Source: Hyalangium ruber (GTDB taxonomy: Bacteria; Myxococcota; Myxococcia; Myxococcales; Myxococcaceae). From it: 64,000 nt of DNA. Numbering within the stretch: position 1 is the first letter of the stretch; each line of letters starts with the position of its first letter. This document shows positions 39,928 to 48,741 of the stretch, one piece after another. The stretch is from assembly GCF_034259325.1 (NCBI RefSeq), contig NZ_JAXIVS010000007.1, positions 372,001-436,000 on the forward strand, given 5' to 3'. The position numbers and the translations under genes were made by a program. The notes under the pieces are model-generated. The model saw nothing but the letters and a program-made list of their open reading frames with translations. It did no database searches and was not told the origin of the DNA.

Positions 39928-40422
39928 TCACTCTGCTTCTGGCTGTCCGAGGCAGGCCTCCTCGTACTCCCAGCGCTCCTGGCTGACGCCAGGGGAGAGT
40001 GCCTGACGTACAACCGCAAGAGGGACGCTGGGGGGAATGTCAATGGCTACCAAGCGAGGCAGATGGCTACGCTCGGTGTCGCACCCCAACTGCTCCAATA
40101 GGCTGCACACCTCGGACACCTGGGTCTCGTCGTGAACGAGAATGCGGAAGGTGCTGTGACCAGAGGATTGAAGGACCTGCTCGTAGCGCAGGACGCCCTC
40201 CTCGGCTCCTTCCTCGGGTACGGCGGACACGACATCCCCCCAGGCAAGGTCCCGCGCAAAGAAGGGTATATTGTCTATCTGGTAGCGCCCGTCTCCAATA
40301 TGGAGAGCCCATAGCCGCTCTGAGCCCACGGGTGGGTATCCATCCTCGTCCTGCTCCAGCGGAACAATGATTTTGACATGGCGCTTGGACTCGTCACCCT
40401 TCACCGCGGCACCTCCCTTCAT
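39928..40422 (-). CDS. DUF4265 protein, probable immunity partner of the HNH module
   Basis: A 164-residue cytoplasmic protein that I recognise as DUF4265-like from its first block (VKIIVPLEQDEDGYPPVGSE, then LWAL), followed by YQIDNIPFFARDLAWGDVV. The family is often found next to polymorphic-toxin nuclease modules. The ATG at 40422 overlaps the stop of the HNH module (ATGA), showing translational coupling. No signal peptide or membrane segment. Immunity to the HNH nuclease is inferred from that arrangement. Confidence 0.78.
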   Translation of the reverse strand: MKGGAAVKGDESKRHVKIIVPLEQDEDGYPPVGSERLWALHIGDGRYQIDNIPFFARDLAWGDVVSAVPEEGAEEGVLRYEQVLQSSGHSTFRILVHDETQVSEVCSLLEQLGCDTERSHLPRLVAIDIPPSVPLAVVRQALSPGVSQERWEYEEACLGQPEAE

Positions 40423-40730
40423 TGCTCCTTGTCGCCTTTCTTGAGGTTACAGTCCCTGCAGAGGACTTGGCCGTTGTCCGGCACTCCCTTGCCACCCTTT
40501 GACTTTGGAACAACGTGGTCTACCTGCGTCTCGTTGGTGGGGGGAGTAACTCCTTTCTTGTGCTGCTGGGCTGGAACTGTCTCGACATCGCAGTTTTCGC
40601 AGCGGTTCGTACCGTCGTTGCGGCTCGCGTTCTCCTGTTTGACGCTCTCCTTGCTCTTTGGAGTGAAGCGCGTGCCTCTTTGCTTGCCTGCGATTCCAAG
40701 GCCTTCAATCTCACCAAGGAGGGCGGCCAA
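40419..40730 (-). CDS. HNH nuclease toxin module, probably 5'-truncated
   Basis: A 103-residue frame from a TTG at 40730. The C-terminus is a compact HNH/McrA-type nuclease: CENC, then QVDHVVPKSKGG with the catalytic DH, and QVLCRDCNLKKGD with the second zinc pair and Asn. No good start exists; the frame stays open upstream to 40799, adding VCAFVLLGDPAEAYQR and RGCFLAALLGEIEGLGIAGK, a hydrophobic and linker-like stretch seen just before toxin tips. The open frame begins at the stop of the gene at 40800, in the same frame. So this looks like the C-terminal tip of a larger toxin left beside its immunity gene. Confidence 0.65.
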   Translation of the reverse strand: MAALLGEIEGLGIAGKQRGTRFTPKSKESVKQENASRNDGTNRCENCDVETVPAQQHKKGVTPPTNETQVDHVVPKSKGGKGVPDNGQVLCRDCNLKKGDKEQ

Positions 40731-40799
40731 GAAGCAGCCTCTTGATGCTCTCTGATATGCCTCGGCCGGATCGCCCAGGAGTACGAACGCGCAGACCGG

Positions 40800-41195
40800 C
40801 TACTGCGGCTTGAAGACCTGCTTGAAGCTAGCCAGATTGAGCACGTCTTCCCAGCGAACTCCGTGGTGTCCGATGGTGCGGACGCTGAAGAGCGGCTTGA
40901 TCGGGCACACGTAGATGATGCAGCGCCCGTCGCCGAAGTCTCGGAACATCATGATCGCGTCGCGGAAGTGCCAATCGACCGAGCCGTACACGTCATCTCC
41001 CCGAGCCGGCGTGCTGATCATTGCACCCTTCGGGTCAGTATAGGCGGCGAAGTGGCACCGGCCATACGGTGAGAACTCCACAGTACGCTCATCTACGGCG
41101 GTGACGCCCTCAATGTTCTTGAGCACGTAGTCCAGCGCCTTCCGGCGGTTGGCGTTCTGATGTCCGTTGCCGCTGGCGAGAAAAGCCTTGCCCAT
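40800..41195 (-). CDS. Hypothetical protein upstream of the HNH module
   Basis: A 131-residue protein. I take ATG 41195 because GGAGG lies seven bases upstream; an ATG at 41201 sits too close to that site. It has no signal peptide. Features: basic N-terminus, then ALDYVLKNIEGVTAVDERT, RCHFAAYTDPKGAMISTP, and IMMFRDFGDGRCIIYVCPI. I do not recognise the family. Its stop is followed in frame by the HNH module, so read-through would fuse the two. It may be another toxin or immunity piece of the same cassette. Confidence 0.6.
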   Translation of the reverse strand: MGKAFLASGNGHQNANRRKALDYVLKNIEGVTAVDERTVEFSPYGRCHFAAYTDPKGAMISTPARGDDVYGSVDWHFRDAIMMFRDFGDGRCIIYVCPIKPLFSVRTIGHHGVRWEDVLNLASFKQVFKPQ

Positions 41196-41201
41196 GCGCA
41201 T

Positions 41202-41848
41202 GCCTCCGTAGTTGCGGACGCACCCTACCGGGCGAGTTCGTTAGCGTGCAAAGCGCAAGATATTAGGAGCGGGCTTGGCTCAGAGCGGCGGGTTGTTGTG
41301 CATGGAAGCGGCGGGAATCGAACCCGCAACAAGGCGGAAGCAAAACTCCAAGCAGGTCGCGCTGTTACCGGCTAACGCCTTATCTCACAGTGGATCGTTC
41401 CTCCGCTCCGTCCCGTCTCGTCCCGTCTCGTCCCGTTCAATTCCCCGCTGGAGGGTCACACTGGGGACACATGCGGCCCAACAGGGGCAATCTGCTTGGA
41501 GGCAAGCGGCCTGAGTTCCCCGGTCTCCCAGGGCTCACGAGAACCCCGTGGGAGGCGGACAGGAGCGTGTGCCCGCTGCCGGAGGGTTCAAGCCGCCCCA
41601 GCCAAGAGAGCCAAGCCCCTTCCGCGTACCTCATGGGAGCGCGACCAGGGCCGACGAGTACCCCAAGGGGCTGCGCGGCTTCTCCACCCGCCTGGCGCAC
41701 TGTTCAGGCGGCCCCCGTCAGCGGCCCTCCTCGGCCCCTGCACTCCAGCCCGCCACCCCTTAACAGGCCTTCCATTCTTCCTATATTCCTCACCCCCCGA
41801 AAAATGACATAAAGTGTCTTCCCTTGTTTTCCAGGAAGAGGTCACACC
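41202..41848. other. Non-coding stretch with tRNA relic and short direct repeats
   Basis: About 650 bases with no gene I can support. It holds the tRNA 3'-end relic at 41303-41327, and three direct copies of a 10-mer (cgtcccgtct and a variant) at 41409-41438. The last 100 bases are more AT-rich and should hold the promoter of the small lipoprotein gene. Confidence 0.5.
41303..41327 (-). other. tRNA 3'-end relic 2
   Basis: On the minus strand the T-arm (gcggg, ttcgatt, cccgc) is followed by the acceptor strand cgcttcc and A. It matches relic 1 at 24 of 25 bases. The matching 5' acceptor strand (ggaagcg) is not found upstream, and no foldable D-arm or anticodon arm is seen, so it is not a working tRNA gene. 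Confidence 0.6.
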
Positions 41849-42076
41849 ATGCGCTTCGTTGCGATTGTCGGTCTTCTGGGTGTTCTGAGCGGCTGTGGTC
41901 CTGCCACCGAGGCGGAGGCTTCGGCAAACGCCGATCAGGTCGAGCAGCTGGCGCCGCCCGAGACCTGGTGCAACAGCTACAAGACCCAGCAGTACTGCCC
42001 GACCTACGCGGGATGTTACTGGGTGAGCACTAACCCGGTCGGCACCCAGTGCACCGCCAAAGCGGTAGAGATGTAG
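41849..42076 (+). CDS. Small Cys-containing lipoprotein
   Basis: A 75-residue lipoprotein with a good ribosome site (ggaagagg) before ATG 41849. The signal peptide ends LGVLSGC (Cys17). The mature part is acidic, then carries four cysteines (WCN, YCP, GCYW, QC) that could form two disulfides. Myxobacteria have many such small secreted lipoproteins; I do not recognise a named family. It stands alone between relics of mobile elements, yet the frame is intact and well started, so it is probably expressed. Confidence 0.75.
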   Translation: MRFVAIVGLLGVLSGCGPATEAEASANADQVEQLAPPETWCNSYKTQQYCPTYAGCYWVSTNPVGTQCTAKAVEM

Positions 42077-42169
42077 TCCTCCCGCAGGCGAGCTGGCGGC
42101 ACTGGCTCGCCTCCATGGGCGCTACGCCAACCTGCGAGGGCTGGAGTTGCTCCTGTCAAATCGGCCAGC

Positions 42170-42346
42170 TCAGGGTTGAGAGTGAGCAGCACGGAACTCG
42201 CGGGGTGACTTCATCTTGAGCACTCGGTGCGGATGGCCGCGGTTGTCGTCGTCGAACCAGGCCGGGAGCCGAGTGAGGACGTGAGTGGCCGAGGGCCGCT
42301 CATCGCCGGTGTCCTTGGCGGTGTAGACCGGGCCGTTGTCAGAGAG
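42170..42346 (-). pseudogene. IS3-family transposase C-terminal relic
   Basis: The minus strand reads LSDNGPVYTAKDT, an unrelated junction, then LTRLPAWFDDDNRGHPHRVL and KMKSPREFRAAHSQP before a stop at 42170. The first block is the DDE-domain SDNGP.YTA region of IS3-type transposases, the second is their C-terminal W...YN..HPH..L...SP.EF tail. Roughly 40 residues between them, including the catalytic Glu, have been deleted, and everything before the first block is missing. No terminal inverted repeats are visible. Confidence 0.78.
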
Positions 42347-42476
42347 CCCCTCCTGCGGGTGGGGCGCCTGAACCAGGCCCGGTGTGCGCAGGGAGTGGAG
42401 GCCGGCGTCGCCGACGCGGGGACAGCGGGACGTGGCCCAGGCGGAGTTCTTTGGGGGCTTGCTGGAAGCTACGCAA

Positions 42477-42501
42477 CGGCGACAGCGGGAATCGAACCCG
42501 C
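42477..42501 (-). other. tRNA 3'-end relic 3
   Basis: The same 17-base T-arm as relics 1 and 2 (42485-42501 on the plus strand), but followed on the minus strand by a different acceptor strand, tgtcgcc and G. No 5' half is present. It lies 72 bases beyond the stop of the DNRLRE gene. Confidence 0.5.
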
Positions 42502-42573
42502 CGCGCCCTGAACGGTGACTCGCAGGACGCTCCGGCGCCTGGAAATCGGGGCGCCGGAGCGTCACCGTCGTCG

Positions 42574-45468
42574 TTACGGGGCGAAATGGAGGAGCATCGC
42601 TCGCGCGCTGTTGTCCCCGTCACCCGGCATGCCGGGGCCGAAGCCGCGGTCGTACAGCCCTGACAGGGTGATGCTCCGATCAGGCGCCACGGCCAAGCCC
42701 CGCGCCCAGACATAGACACCGTGGGAGAGTTGCTGGCTCCAGCGGTGCTCCCCGCAGGCCATGCGGTACTTGGCCACGAAGAAGCCTTCGTACGGTCCGC
42801 CGAGGGTGGGCGCCGTGGTGAGGGGCCCTCCGCCGAAGTCGAGCGTGCTGCGGAAGGTGCCCATCACCACCACGTCCCCCGCCGCGTCGATGGCCACCCC
42901 GCGCCCGAACGTCGCCCCCTCGTTGCCCATCCACCGCCACCAGCGCTCGCTCCCGTCGGGCTCCACCACCGCCAGGAAGGCGCTGTACAGGCCGGTCGAG
43001 TATGCCGTCTCCGTGCCGATGCGGATCCACTGCGAGAAGGCGCCCACGCCCGCGATGGCCCCGTCCGCCGCCACCGCGACGTCGAGGAAGGCACGCTCCG
43101 CGTAGCTGTAATCCGAGGACAGGAAGCCGCGTACCCAAACCGCGTACCCTGTAGGGCTGAGCTTCGCCAGGAACGGCGCCACGGAGCTCTCCGGCAGCGC
43201 CGTCGTACCGAACGCCACCGTGCCCTGGTAGCTGCCTCCCACCACCACCTCGTCCGAGGGCCCCACGGCGATCGCCTCCCCACGCACCATCGTCGTGGCC
43301 TGGAAGCGCTTGAACCACACCGCTGTGCCGTCCCCGGCGCTCAGCTTGAGCACGAGCAGCTCGTTGCTCTGGCTCCCTGGCGGAGAGCCCGCGCGCATCG
43401 CCTGGCCCGAGGCGAGCACATGGCCCTGGCTGTCGAACGCGACACTCCTGAGATCGCCATCCACCGGCCGCGCCCAGACGAGCACTCCTTCCGGAGAGAA
43501 CTTCGCCGCGAATCCGCCGGCCGGGAGCACTCCGGAGCCCAGGTTCACACCGGCGCGCGAGAAGCCCACCACCGCGATGTTGCCCGCGGTGTCCACCGCC
43601 ACATCCTCCGCCCGCGCCCAGCTGCCCGGCGCGCCGAAGCCCTTCGACCAGACGTGGCTGCCGTCCGCGCGCCGCTTGACCAGCGCGATATCCGAGTCGG
43701 AGATGTCGCCCGTGCCGTGGTTGGGCAGCGCTCCCCCGCCAAAGTCCACACTGCCTTCATACTGGGCGATGAGGATGCGGTGGCCCTGCGCGTCCACGGC
43801 GACACCGTTGCCGGTCTGGTACCCCGTGCCGCCCCACGACTGGCCCCCCTGGTAGGTGCCGCTGGCCGGAGTGTCCCCGCCCCCGGGAGCGCACCGGGCG
43901 ATGTGCGTCGTCACCACGAGCTGCGGGCGCAGGGAGGCATCCGGATGTTCGCTCGAGGCGAAGCCCGCCCCATCCGTGCTCTCGGGCACGAGCGCGAAGG
44001 AGACGAGCGGGCCGCCGAGGAAGGCACCCGTGACGTCCAGCTCGAGCCAGGAGCCCACGGGCGTCGGGCCCGCGTTCGCCACCGGGCCCCCATCCGGATA
44101 GGGCGCGTACGCGTCCGTCACGCTCGACTCGGACCAGTCCACGGAGGTGGTCCACACGGAGGGGCCGTCCGAGGTGCCATTGAGGACGAACAGCCGGAGC
44201 TTCGCGCTCGCCACGTCTCCGCGCAGGCCCGACACGTCGAAGCGCAGGAAGCTCAGCATCCGGCTCGGCGCGGTGTCCACGCGCAGCTCCGCCGTGTTGA
44301 AGTTCCCCCACTCATGCGCCGAGTCCGTGTATGCGTCGGCCACCGCGCCGAAGGTGCGCGTCTCTCCCGAGGGGGGCGTGCCCCCCTCCACCGTCACCAC
44401 CAGCTCGGGCGTGTGGTCCACCGCCTCACGCGAGTTGAAGTCGACACCGTCCGTGTCCAACGGCACGAGCCCCACGGACACGACGCCGTCACCGCTCACC
44501 AGCTGCGTCACATCGAGCTCCACCCACTCGTTGAGCGCCACCGCGCCCAGGTTGTCCACCGACTCGCCCTGGAGCGCCGGGCGCGTGTTCCAGGTGACCG
44601 ACTGCTCGTCCCACGGATCGGCGACGGCATGCACCGAGGGCCCCTGGGAGGTCGGGTTGGTGCTGAACAGGCGCAGCTTCGCGCTCACCACGTTGCCCGA
44701 CACTCCCGCGACGCGGAAGCGCAGGTACGTCGCGCTCCGAGGCGAGCCGTCCACCTCGAGCGTGGGCCGGTTGCCGAAGTTCGTGGTGGGCTGGGCCTCC
44801 TGCACGTGCGCGTCCGCCTCGGCGGAGAAGCGCAAGTCCGTTCCGCCGCCCGCGTCCTCCACCTCGAGGACCAGCTGCGCCGGGTTGCGCCCCGCCTCCC
44901 GCGACAGGAACTCCACCCCGTCGCTCCCGGTCTGCAGCATCAGGAAGGCCACCGCTCCATCCCCGCGGACATGGGGCGTCACCTCGAAGCCCACCCAGGC
45001 CTCCTGCGGGATGGCATGCGCATCCGCGCTCGGGATGCCCACGCGCGGCGGCCGGTTGTTCCACGTCAGGCCGCTCTCCGTCCACGTGGTGCTCGTGGCA
45101 TACACCTCCGGCCCATCCGAGGTGGGGTTCACCGCGTAGAGCCGCAGCGTGGCCCGGCGCACCGTGGCGTTGCCCACGCCGCTCACGTCGAAGCGCAGGA
45201 AGGCCTCGCCCCGAGGCCCCCCATCGACCTTGAACTGCGAGGCACTGCCTCGGCTCACGTTCGGCGCCGACTCATCCGCCCAGGTATCCGCGGCCACCGG
45301 GAAGGTGAGCGTGCGCATGCGCTGCTGCGCTCCCTGCTTCACGGCAACACGTGAGGGCTCGGCCTCCAGCGCCCGCGCCTCCTGCCCGCCTTCGCCCTGA
45401 ACCCCACACCCCACCACCCCGAGCAGGGCCGCGATTAGCGCCGCCCTCCCCCATCCCCACACTCGCAT
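42574..45468 (-). CDS. Lipoprotein with three DNRLRE/CBM96-like domains and a beta-propeller
   Basis: A 964-residue secreted lipoprotein. ATG 45468 gives a signal peptide ending LLGVVGC; the open frame further upstream has no signal. Three DNRLRE (CBM96-like) beta-sandwich domains follow (about residues 50-200, 205-355 and 360-505), each with ADTWADE or DAHVQE at the start, FLRFDVSG, LRLYAVNPTSDGP, and a W.E..VTWN.RP block. After a Gly linker, the second half (about 530-964) is a beta-propeller of SBBP-like blades (VAVDAQGHRILIAQYEGSVD, GNIAVVGFSRAGVNLG, VVMGTFRSTLDFG). DNRLRE proteins often bind polysaccharide. No catalytic site is visible, so an adhesive or carbohydrate-binding role is likely. 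Confidence 0.9.
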   Translation of the reverse strand: MRVWGWGRAALIAALLGVVGCGVQGEGGQEARALEAEPSRVAVKQGAQQRMRTLTFPVAADTWADESAPNVSRGSASQFKVDGGPRGEAFLRFDVSGVGNATVRRATLRLYAVNPTSDGPEVYATSTTWTESGLTWNNRPPRVGIPSADAHAIPQEAWVGFEVTPHVRGDGAVAFLMLQTGSDGVEFLSREAGRNPAQLVLEVEDAGGGTDLRFSAEADAHVQEAQPTTNFGNRPTLEVDGSPRSATYLRFRVAGVSGNVVSAKLRLFSTNPTSQGPSVHAVADPWDEQSVTWNTRPALQGESVDNLGAVALNEWVELDVTQLVSGDGVVSVGLVPLDTDGVDFNSREAVDHTPELVVTVEGGTPPSGETRTFGAVADAYTDSAHEWGNFNTAELRVDTAPSRMLSFLRFDVSGLRGDVASAKLRLFVLNGTSDGPSVWTTSVDWSESSVTDAYAPYPDGGPVANAGPTPVGSWLELDVTGAFLGGPLVSFALVPESTDGAGFASSEHPDASLRPQLVVTTHIARCAPGGGDTPASGTYQGGQSWGGTGYQTGNGVAVDAQGHRILIAQYEGSVDFGGGALPNHGTGDISDSDIALVKRRADGSHVWSKGFGAPGSWARAEDVAVDTAGNIAVVGFSRAGVNLGSGVLPAGGFAAKFSPEGVLVWARPVDGDLRSVAFDSQGHVLASGQAMRAGSPPGSQSNELLVLKLSAGDGTAVWFKRFQATTMVRGEAIAVGPSDEVVVGGSYQGTVAFGTTALPESSVAPFLAKLSPTGYAVWVRGFLSSDYSYAERAFLDVAVAADGAIAGVGAFSQWIRIGTETAYSTGLYSAFLAVVEPDGSERWWRWMGNEGATFGRGVAIDAAGDVVVMGTFRSTLDFGGGPLTTAPTLGGPYEGFFVAKYRMACGEHRWSQQLSHGVYVWARGLAVAPDRSITLSGLYDRGFGPGMPGDGDNSARAMLLHFAP

Positions 45469-45657
45469 GCCTGCCCCTCGATCGAGCTTCGCGCGCAGGG
45501 ACTCTCCCCCCGCGGCGACTTTCCTGTTCGCCAGCGACCGAGGGTTTGCAGTGGGGATGCCACTTACAGACGCGGAGAATTGGGAAGCCGCGTTCCCACG
45601 GGTGTGAAGCGAATGCGCCTCTCGCGAACCCCGAGGCCCCACCGAGGGTACGAGGCG

Positions 45658-46416
45658 TTACTTCAGCAACGCCCCCAGCTTTTCCTTCGCCCCCTGCGTG
45701 AGCCCGGCATGGCCGTCGGCGACACGGGCGAAGTGTACCTCCTCCAACTTACGCAGGGAGGCGAGGTTCTGCTTCCGGTCCTCGGAGACGGGAACGGGCG
45801 AGGGTCCCAACCCGCTCTTGGTGCGCAGCAGCGAGTCACCGGTGAAGAGCACGTCCCGCCACAGGTACGCGGCGCTGCCCGGCGTGTGCCCCGGCAGGTG
45901 GATGACGCGGATCGACGCTCCGTCCACGCTCAGCTCCGCCCCATCCTGGGCCTCCTCCAGCTTCGCGGGCACGGGCGGCCGGGCCATGGAGCGCGTCAGC
46001 CGCCCCACCAGGCTCTTCTGGACGAACTCGCCGCGAATCACCGCGGCCTCTCCGGGCCCCACCACCACCCGGGCATTGGGGAACAGGTGCGCGGCGCCCC
46101 AGTGGTCCACGTGCCCATGGGTGAGCAGCACCGTGTGGACCTTCTCCGGGCTCACCCCTTGGGCGGCCAGCTCCGCGAGCAACTCCTTGCCCTGGGTATC
46201 CATGCCGGCATCCACCAGCACGGCGCCCTGGGGCGTCTTCAGCACCCACGCGTAGGAGTACCCGCCCAGCAGAACGCCCACCAGCCCTGGCTCGACCTCG
46301 ATGCGCGCCGCGCCCTGCTGAGGCAACTGCGGCCAGGCCCACGCGGCCCCGAGCATCACCAGGCCCAGGAGGATGAAGAACCCCCGCGCCAGCAGCGATG
46401 GTGCGCCCTTGGCCAC
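45658..46416 (-). CDS. MBL-fold metallo-hydrolase, membrane-anchored
   Basis: A 252-residue metallo-beta-lactamase-fold hydrolase with an N-terminal signal or membrane anchor (about residues 10-28). It starts at a GTG three bases after the stop of the FHA-GGDEF gene. The zinc-binding motif is LTHGHVDHWG, with LPGHTPGSAAYL (third His), FTGDSLL (bridging Asp) and the final DGHAG His. All five ligand motifs are intact. Such enzymes hydrolyse thioesters, lactones or phosphodiesters; the substrate cannot be told. The operon with a diguanylate cyclase may reflect shared control rather than chemistry. Confidence 0.92.
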   Translation of the reverse strand: MAKGAPSLLARGFFILLGLVMLGAAWAWPQLPQQGAARIEVEPGLVGVLLGGYSYAWVLKTPQGAVLVDAGMDTQGKELLAELAAQGVSPEKVHTVLLTHGHVDHWGAAHLFPNARVVVGPGEAAVIRGEFVQKSLVGRLTRSMARPPVPAKLEEAQDGAELSVDGASIRVIHLPGHTPGSAAYLWRDVLFTGDSLLRTKSGLGPSPVPVSEDRKQNLASLRKLEEVHFARVADGHAGLTQGAKEKLGALLK

Positions 46417-46419
46417 TTC

Positions 46420-47301
46420 CTAGCCGATCACCCGGTTGCGGCCCGCCTTCTTGGCCCGGTACAGGTTGGCGTCCGCCACCTTGATGAACTGGTTGGGCTC
46501 GGTCATGTCCGGCGTCATGTCCGCCACGCCGATGGAGATGCTGACCGGGATCTCCTTGTCCTCGAAGATGAACTGCTTCTCCTCGATGAGCTTGCGGATC
46601 TTCTCGGCGAACACCCGCGCCTTCTCCGGCCCGTCCTCGGGCATCACCAGCGCGAACTCCTCGCCGCCGTAGCGCGCGAAGCACTGCTCGCGGCGCACCA
46701 TGCGCTTGATGGACTGGGCCAGCTCGCGCAGCACGTAGTCACCCGCCAGGTGCCCGTGGACGTCGTTGATCTTCTTGAAGTGGTCGATGTCGAACATCAT
46801 CAGCGACAGCGCCCGGTGGTAGCGGTGCGAGCGCCCCATCTCCCGCTCGAGGTACTCGAGGAAGTAGCGCTTGTTGCTGATGCCCGTCAGACCGTCGGCG
46901 ATCGTCAGCGTGTAGATCGTCTCGTGGTACTGGGTCTCGATGTTGTCGCCATCGAGGAACTTGAAGATGGAACCGCCCACCTTCACCAGGTCCCCGCTGC
47001 GCAGCGGCTGGGCGCTGAGCACCTCCTGGTCGTTCAGGTAGGTGCCGTTGGTGGAGCCCAGGTCCTCGACGAACATGCGGCCTTGCCTGCTGCTGATGCG
47101 GGCATGTCGGCGCGACACGTTGTCCAGGTCCACGACGATGTTGTTGTTCTCGTCGCGCCCGATTGTGTAGTCCTCGGAGTCGAGCACGTACTTCTTGCCC
47201 AGCTCCGGCCCGTGGATCTCCACGAGGCAGCAATCCCGGTTCGCCACGCTCTTGATGTTGATCGAGGCGATCTTGGTGACCCGAGTTTCGTCGGCAGCCA
47301 T
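46420..47301 (-). CDS. FHA-GGDEF diguanylate cyclase
   Basis: A 293-residue cytoplasmic signalling protein. An FHA phosphothreonine-binding domain (about residues 25-115; IGRDENNNIV, SRRHARI and GSTNGTYLN carry the conserved Gly-Arg, Ser-x-x-His and Asn-Gly) is joined to a GGDEF domain (about 130-293) with the active-site loop RYGGEEF, DHFKKIND for metal binding, and ISIGVAD. It should make cyclic di-GMP from GTP, with the FHA part linking activity to Ser/Thr kinases, which are plentiful in myxobacteria. The inhibitory I-site is changed: the expected R-x-x-D reads RREQ, so product feedback may be weak. Confidence 0.94.
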   Translation of the reverse strand: MAADETRVTKIASINIKSVANRDCCLVEIHGPELGKKYVLDSEDYTIGRDENNNIVVDLDNVSRRHARISSRQGRMFVEDLGSTNGTYLNDQEVLSAQPLRSGDLVKVGGSIFKFLDGDNIETQYHETIYTLTIADGLTGISNKRYFLEYLEREMGRSHRYHRALSLMMFDIDHFKKINDVHGHLAGDYVLRELAQSIKRMVRREQCFARYGGEEFALVMPEDGPEKARVFAEKIRKLIEEKQFIFEDKEIPVSISIGVADMTPDMTEPNQFIKVADANLYRAKKAGRNRVIG

Positions 47302-47506
47302 CGAAAAAGAGGAATATCACGCTGGAACGGTAGAAGCCATGTAGGTGGGAGCCCTCCCCTGGCTTTCAGCCAGAGCGGACGGGCGACCCGGGGCGTTGGG
47401 CAACCGCCAGGGGTGGTACCGAGGCGGTTCGGCACTCAACGAACGGAGCGGGAGTCTCGCGAGCGGCCTTGTCGGATGTGGGTGTGCGGCTAACGTGCCA
47501 CACCTT

Positions 47507-48736
47507 ATGGCAAAGCTGCTGGCGATGATTCTGGCAGGTGGTGCAGGGACACGGCTCGAGCCACTCACTCGAGAGCGCGCGAAGCCCGCGGTGCCGTTTG
47601 GCGGCCGCTACCGCATCATCGACTTCGTTCTCTCCAACTTCGCGAACTCCGGCGTGTACCGGATGAAGGTGCTCACCCAATACAAGAGCGACTCGCTCAA
47701 CAACCACCTGTCGCGTGCCTGGAGGATGACGGCCTTCCTGGGCCACTACGTGGAGTCGGTGCCCGCGCAGATGCGCACCGGCATGGACTGGTACAAGGGC
47801 AGCGCGGACGCCATCTACCAGAACCTCAACATCATCACCGACGAGGAGCCCGACCACATCTTCGTCTTCGGCGCCGACAACGTGTACCGCATGGACGTGC
47901 GGCAGATGTTGAACTTCCACGTCGCCAAGAAGGCGGCGTGTACGGTGGCCGCCATCCCGGTGCCGATTGAAGAGGGGCGCGACTTCGGCATCATCGACGT
48001 GGGGCCGGACGGGCGGATGCTCCAGTTCCTGGAGAAGCCCAAGAACCCGCCGCCCATGCCGGGCAACCCGAAGATGTGCCTGGCCTCGATGGGCAACTAC
48101 CTCTTCTCCACGGACGTGCTGGTGCAGGAGGTGGTGCGAGACGCGGCCAACGAGGCGAGCGCGCACGACTTCGGCAAGTCCATCATCAGCGAGCTCTACA
48201 AGACTTCGCCGGTGTACGTGTACGACTTCGCCACGAACGAGATTCCGGGCCAGGAGGAGAAGGAGCGCGGCTACTGGCGGGACGTGGGGAACATCGACGT
48301 GTACTACCAGTCCAACATGGACCTGGTGGAGGTGGACCCCGTCTTCAATCTCTACAACGACCGCTGGCCCATCTACACCCAGCCGCACAACTTCCCGCCG
48401 GCCAAGTTCGTCTTCGCCGACGAGGCCAACCACCGGGTGGGCAGCTCCACCGACTCGCTGGTCTCCGAGGGGTGCATCATCTCGGGCGGCCACGTGAACC
48501 GCTGCATCCTCTCGCCCAAAGTGCGCGTGAATTCGTACTCGGAGGTGCAGGACTCGCTGCTCTTCGAGAACGTCACCATCGGGCGGCGCTGCCGCATCCG
48601 CCGCGCCATCATCGACAAGAACGTGGAGATTCCTCCGGGCATGACGATTGGCTACGACCTGGAGGAGGACAAGCGGCGCTTCCATGTCACCTCGGGCGGC
48701 GTGGTGGTCATTCCCAAGGGCATGAAGGTGACGTGA
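47507..48736 (+). CDS. glgC: Glucose-1-phosphate adenylyltransferase
   Basis: A 409-residue enzyme that makes ADP-glucose from glucose-1-phosphate and ATP, the committed step of bacterial glycogen synthesis. ATG 47507 opens on the nucleotide-binding motif [20 protein letters not shown]; then [28 protein letters not shown]-like GSADAIYQN, the substrate region [13 protein letters not shown], and a left-handed beta-helix C-terminus ending with [14 protein letters not shown]. Length and motif order are those of the GlgC family. It is divergent from the FHA-GGDEF gene over about 200 bases. The GNAT gene follows within six bases. Confidence 0.95.
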   Translation: MAKLLAMILAGGAGTRLEPLTRERAKPAVPFGGRYRIIDFVLSNFANSGVYRMKVLTQYKSDSLNNHLSRAWRMTAFLGHYVESVPAQMRTGMDWYKGSADAIYQNLNIITDEEPDHIFVFGADNVYRMDVRQMLNFHVAKKAACTVAAIPVPIEEGRDFGIIDVGPDGRMLQFLEKPKNPPPMPGNPKMCLASMGNYLFSTDVLVQEVVRDAANEASAHDFGKSIISELYKTSPVYVYDFATNEIPGQEEKERGYWRDVGNIDVYYQSNMDLVEVDPVFNLYNDRWPIYTQPHNFPPAKFVFADEANHRVGSSTDSLVSEGCIISGGHVNRCILSPKVRVNSYSEVQDSLLFENVTIGRRCRIRRAIIDKNVEIPPGMTIGYDLEEDKRRFHVTSGGVVVIPKGMKVT

Positions 48737-48741
48737 GTCGC

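Noticed and set aside
39483-40043. Minus-strand frames across the tRNA relics, with peptides such as RVRFPPLPS or GGFDSR
   Set aside because: These are the familiar false peptides produced by translating tRNA T-arms.
41303-41390. A possible full tRNA gene on the minus strand upstream of relic 2
   Set aside because: A D-loop-like stretch is present, but no matching 5' acceptor strand or anticodon stem can be drawn.
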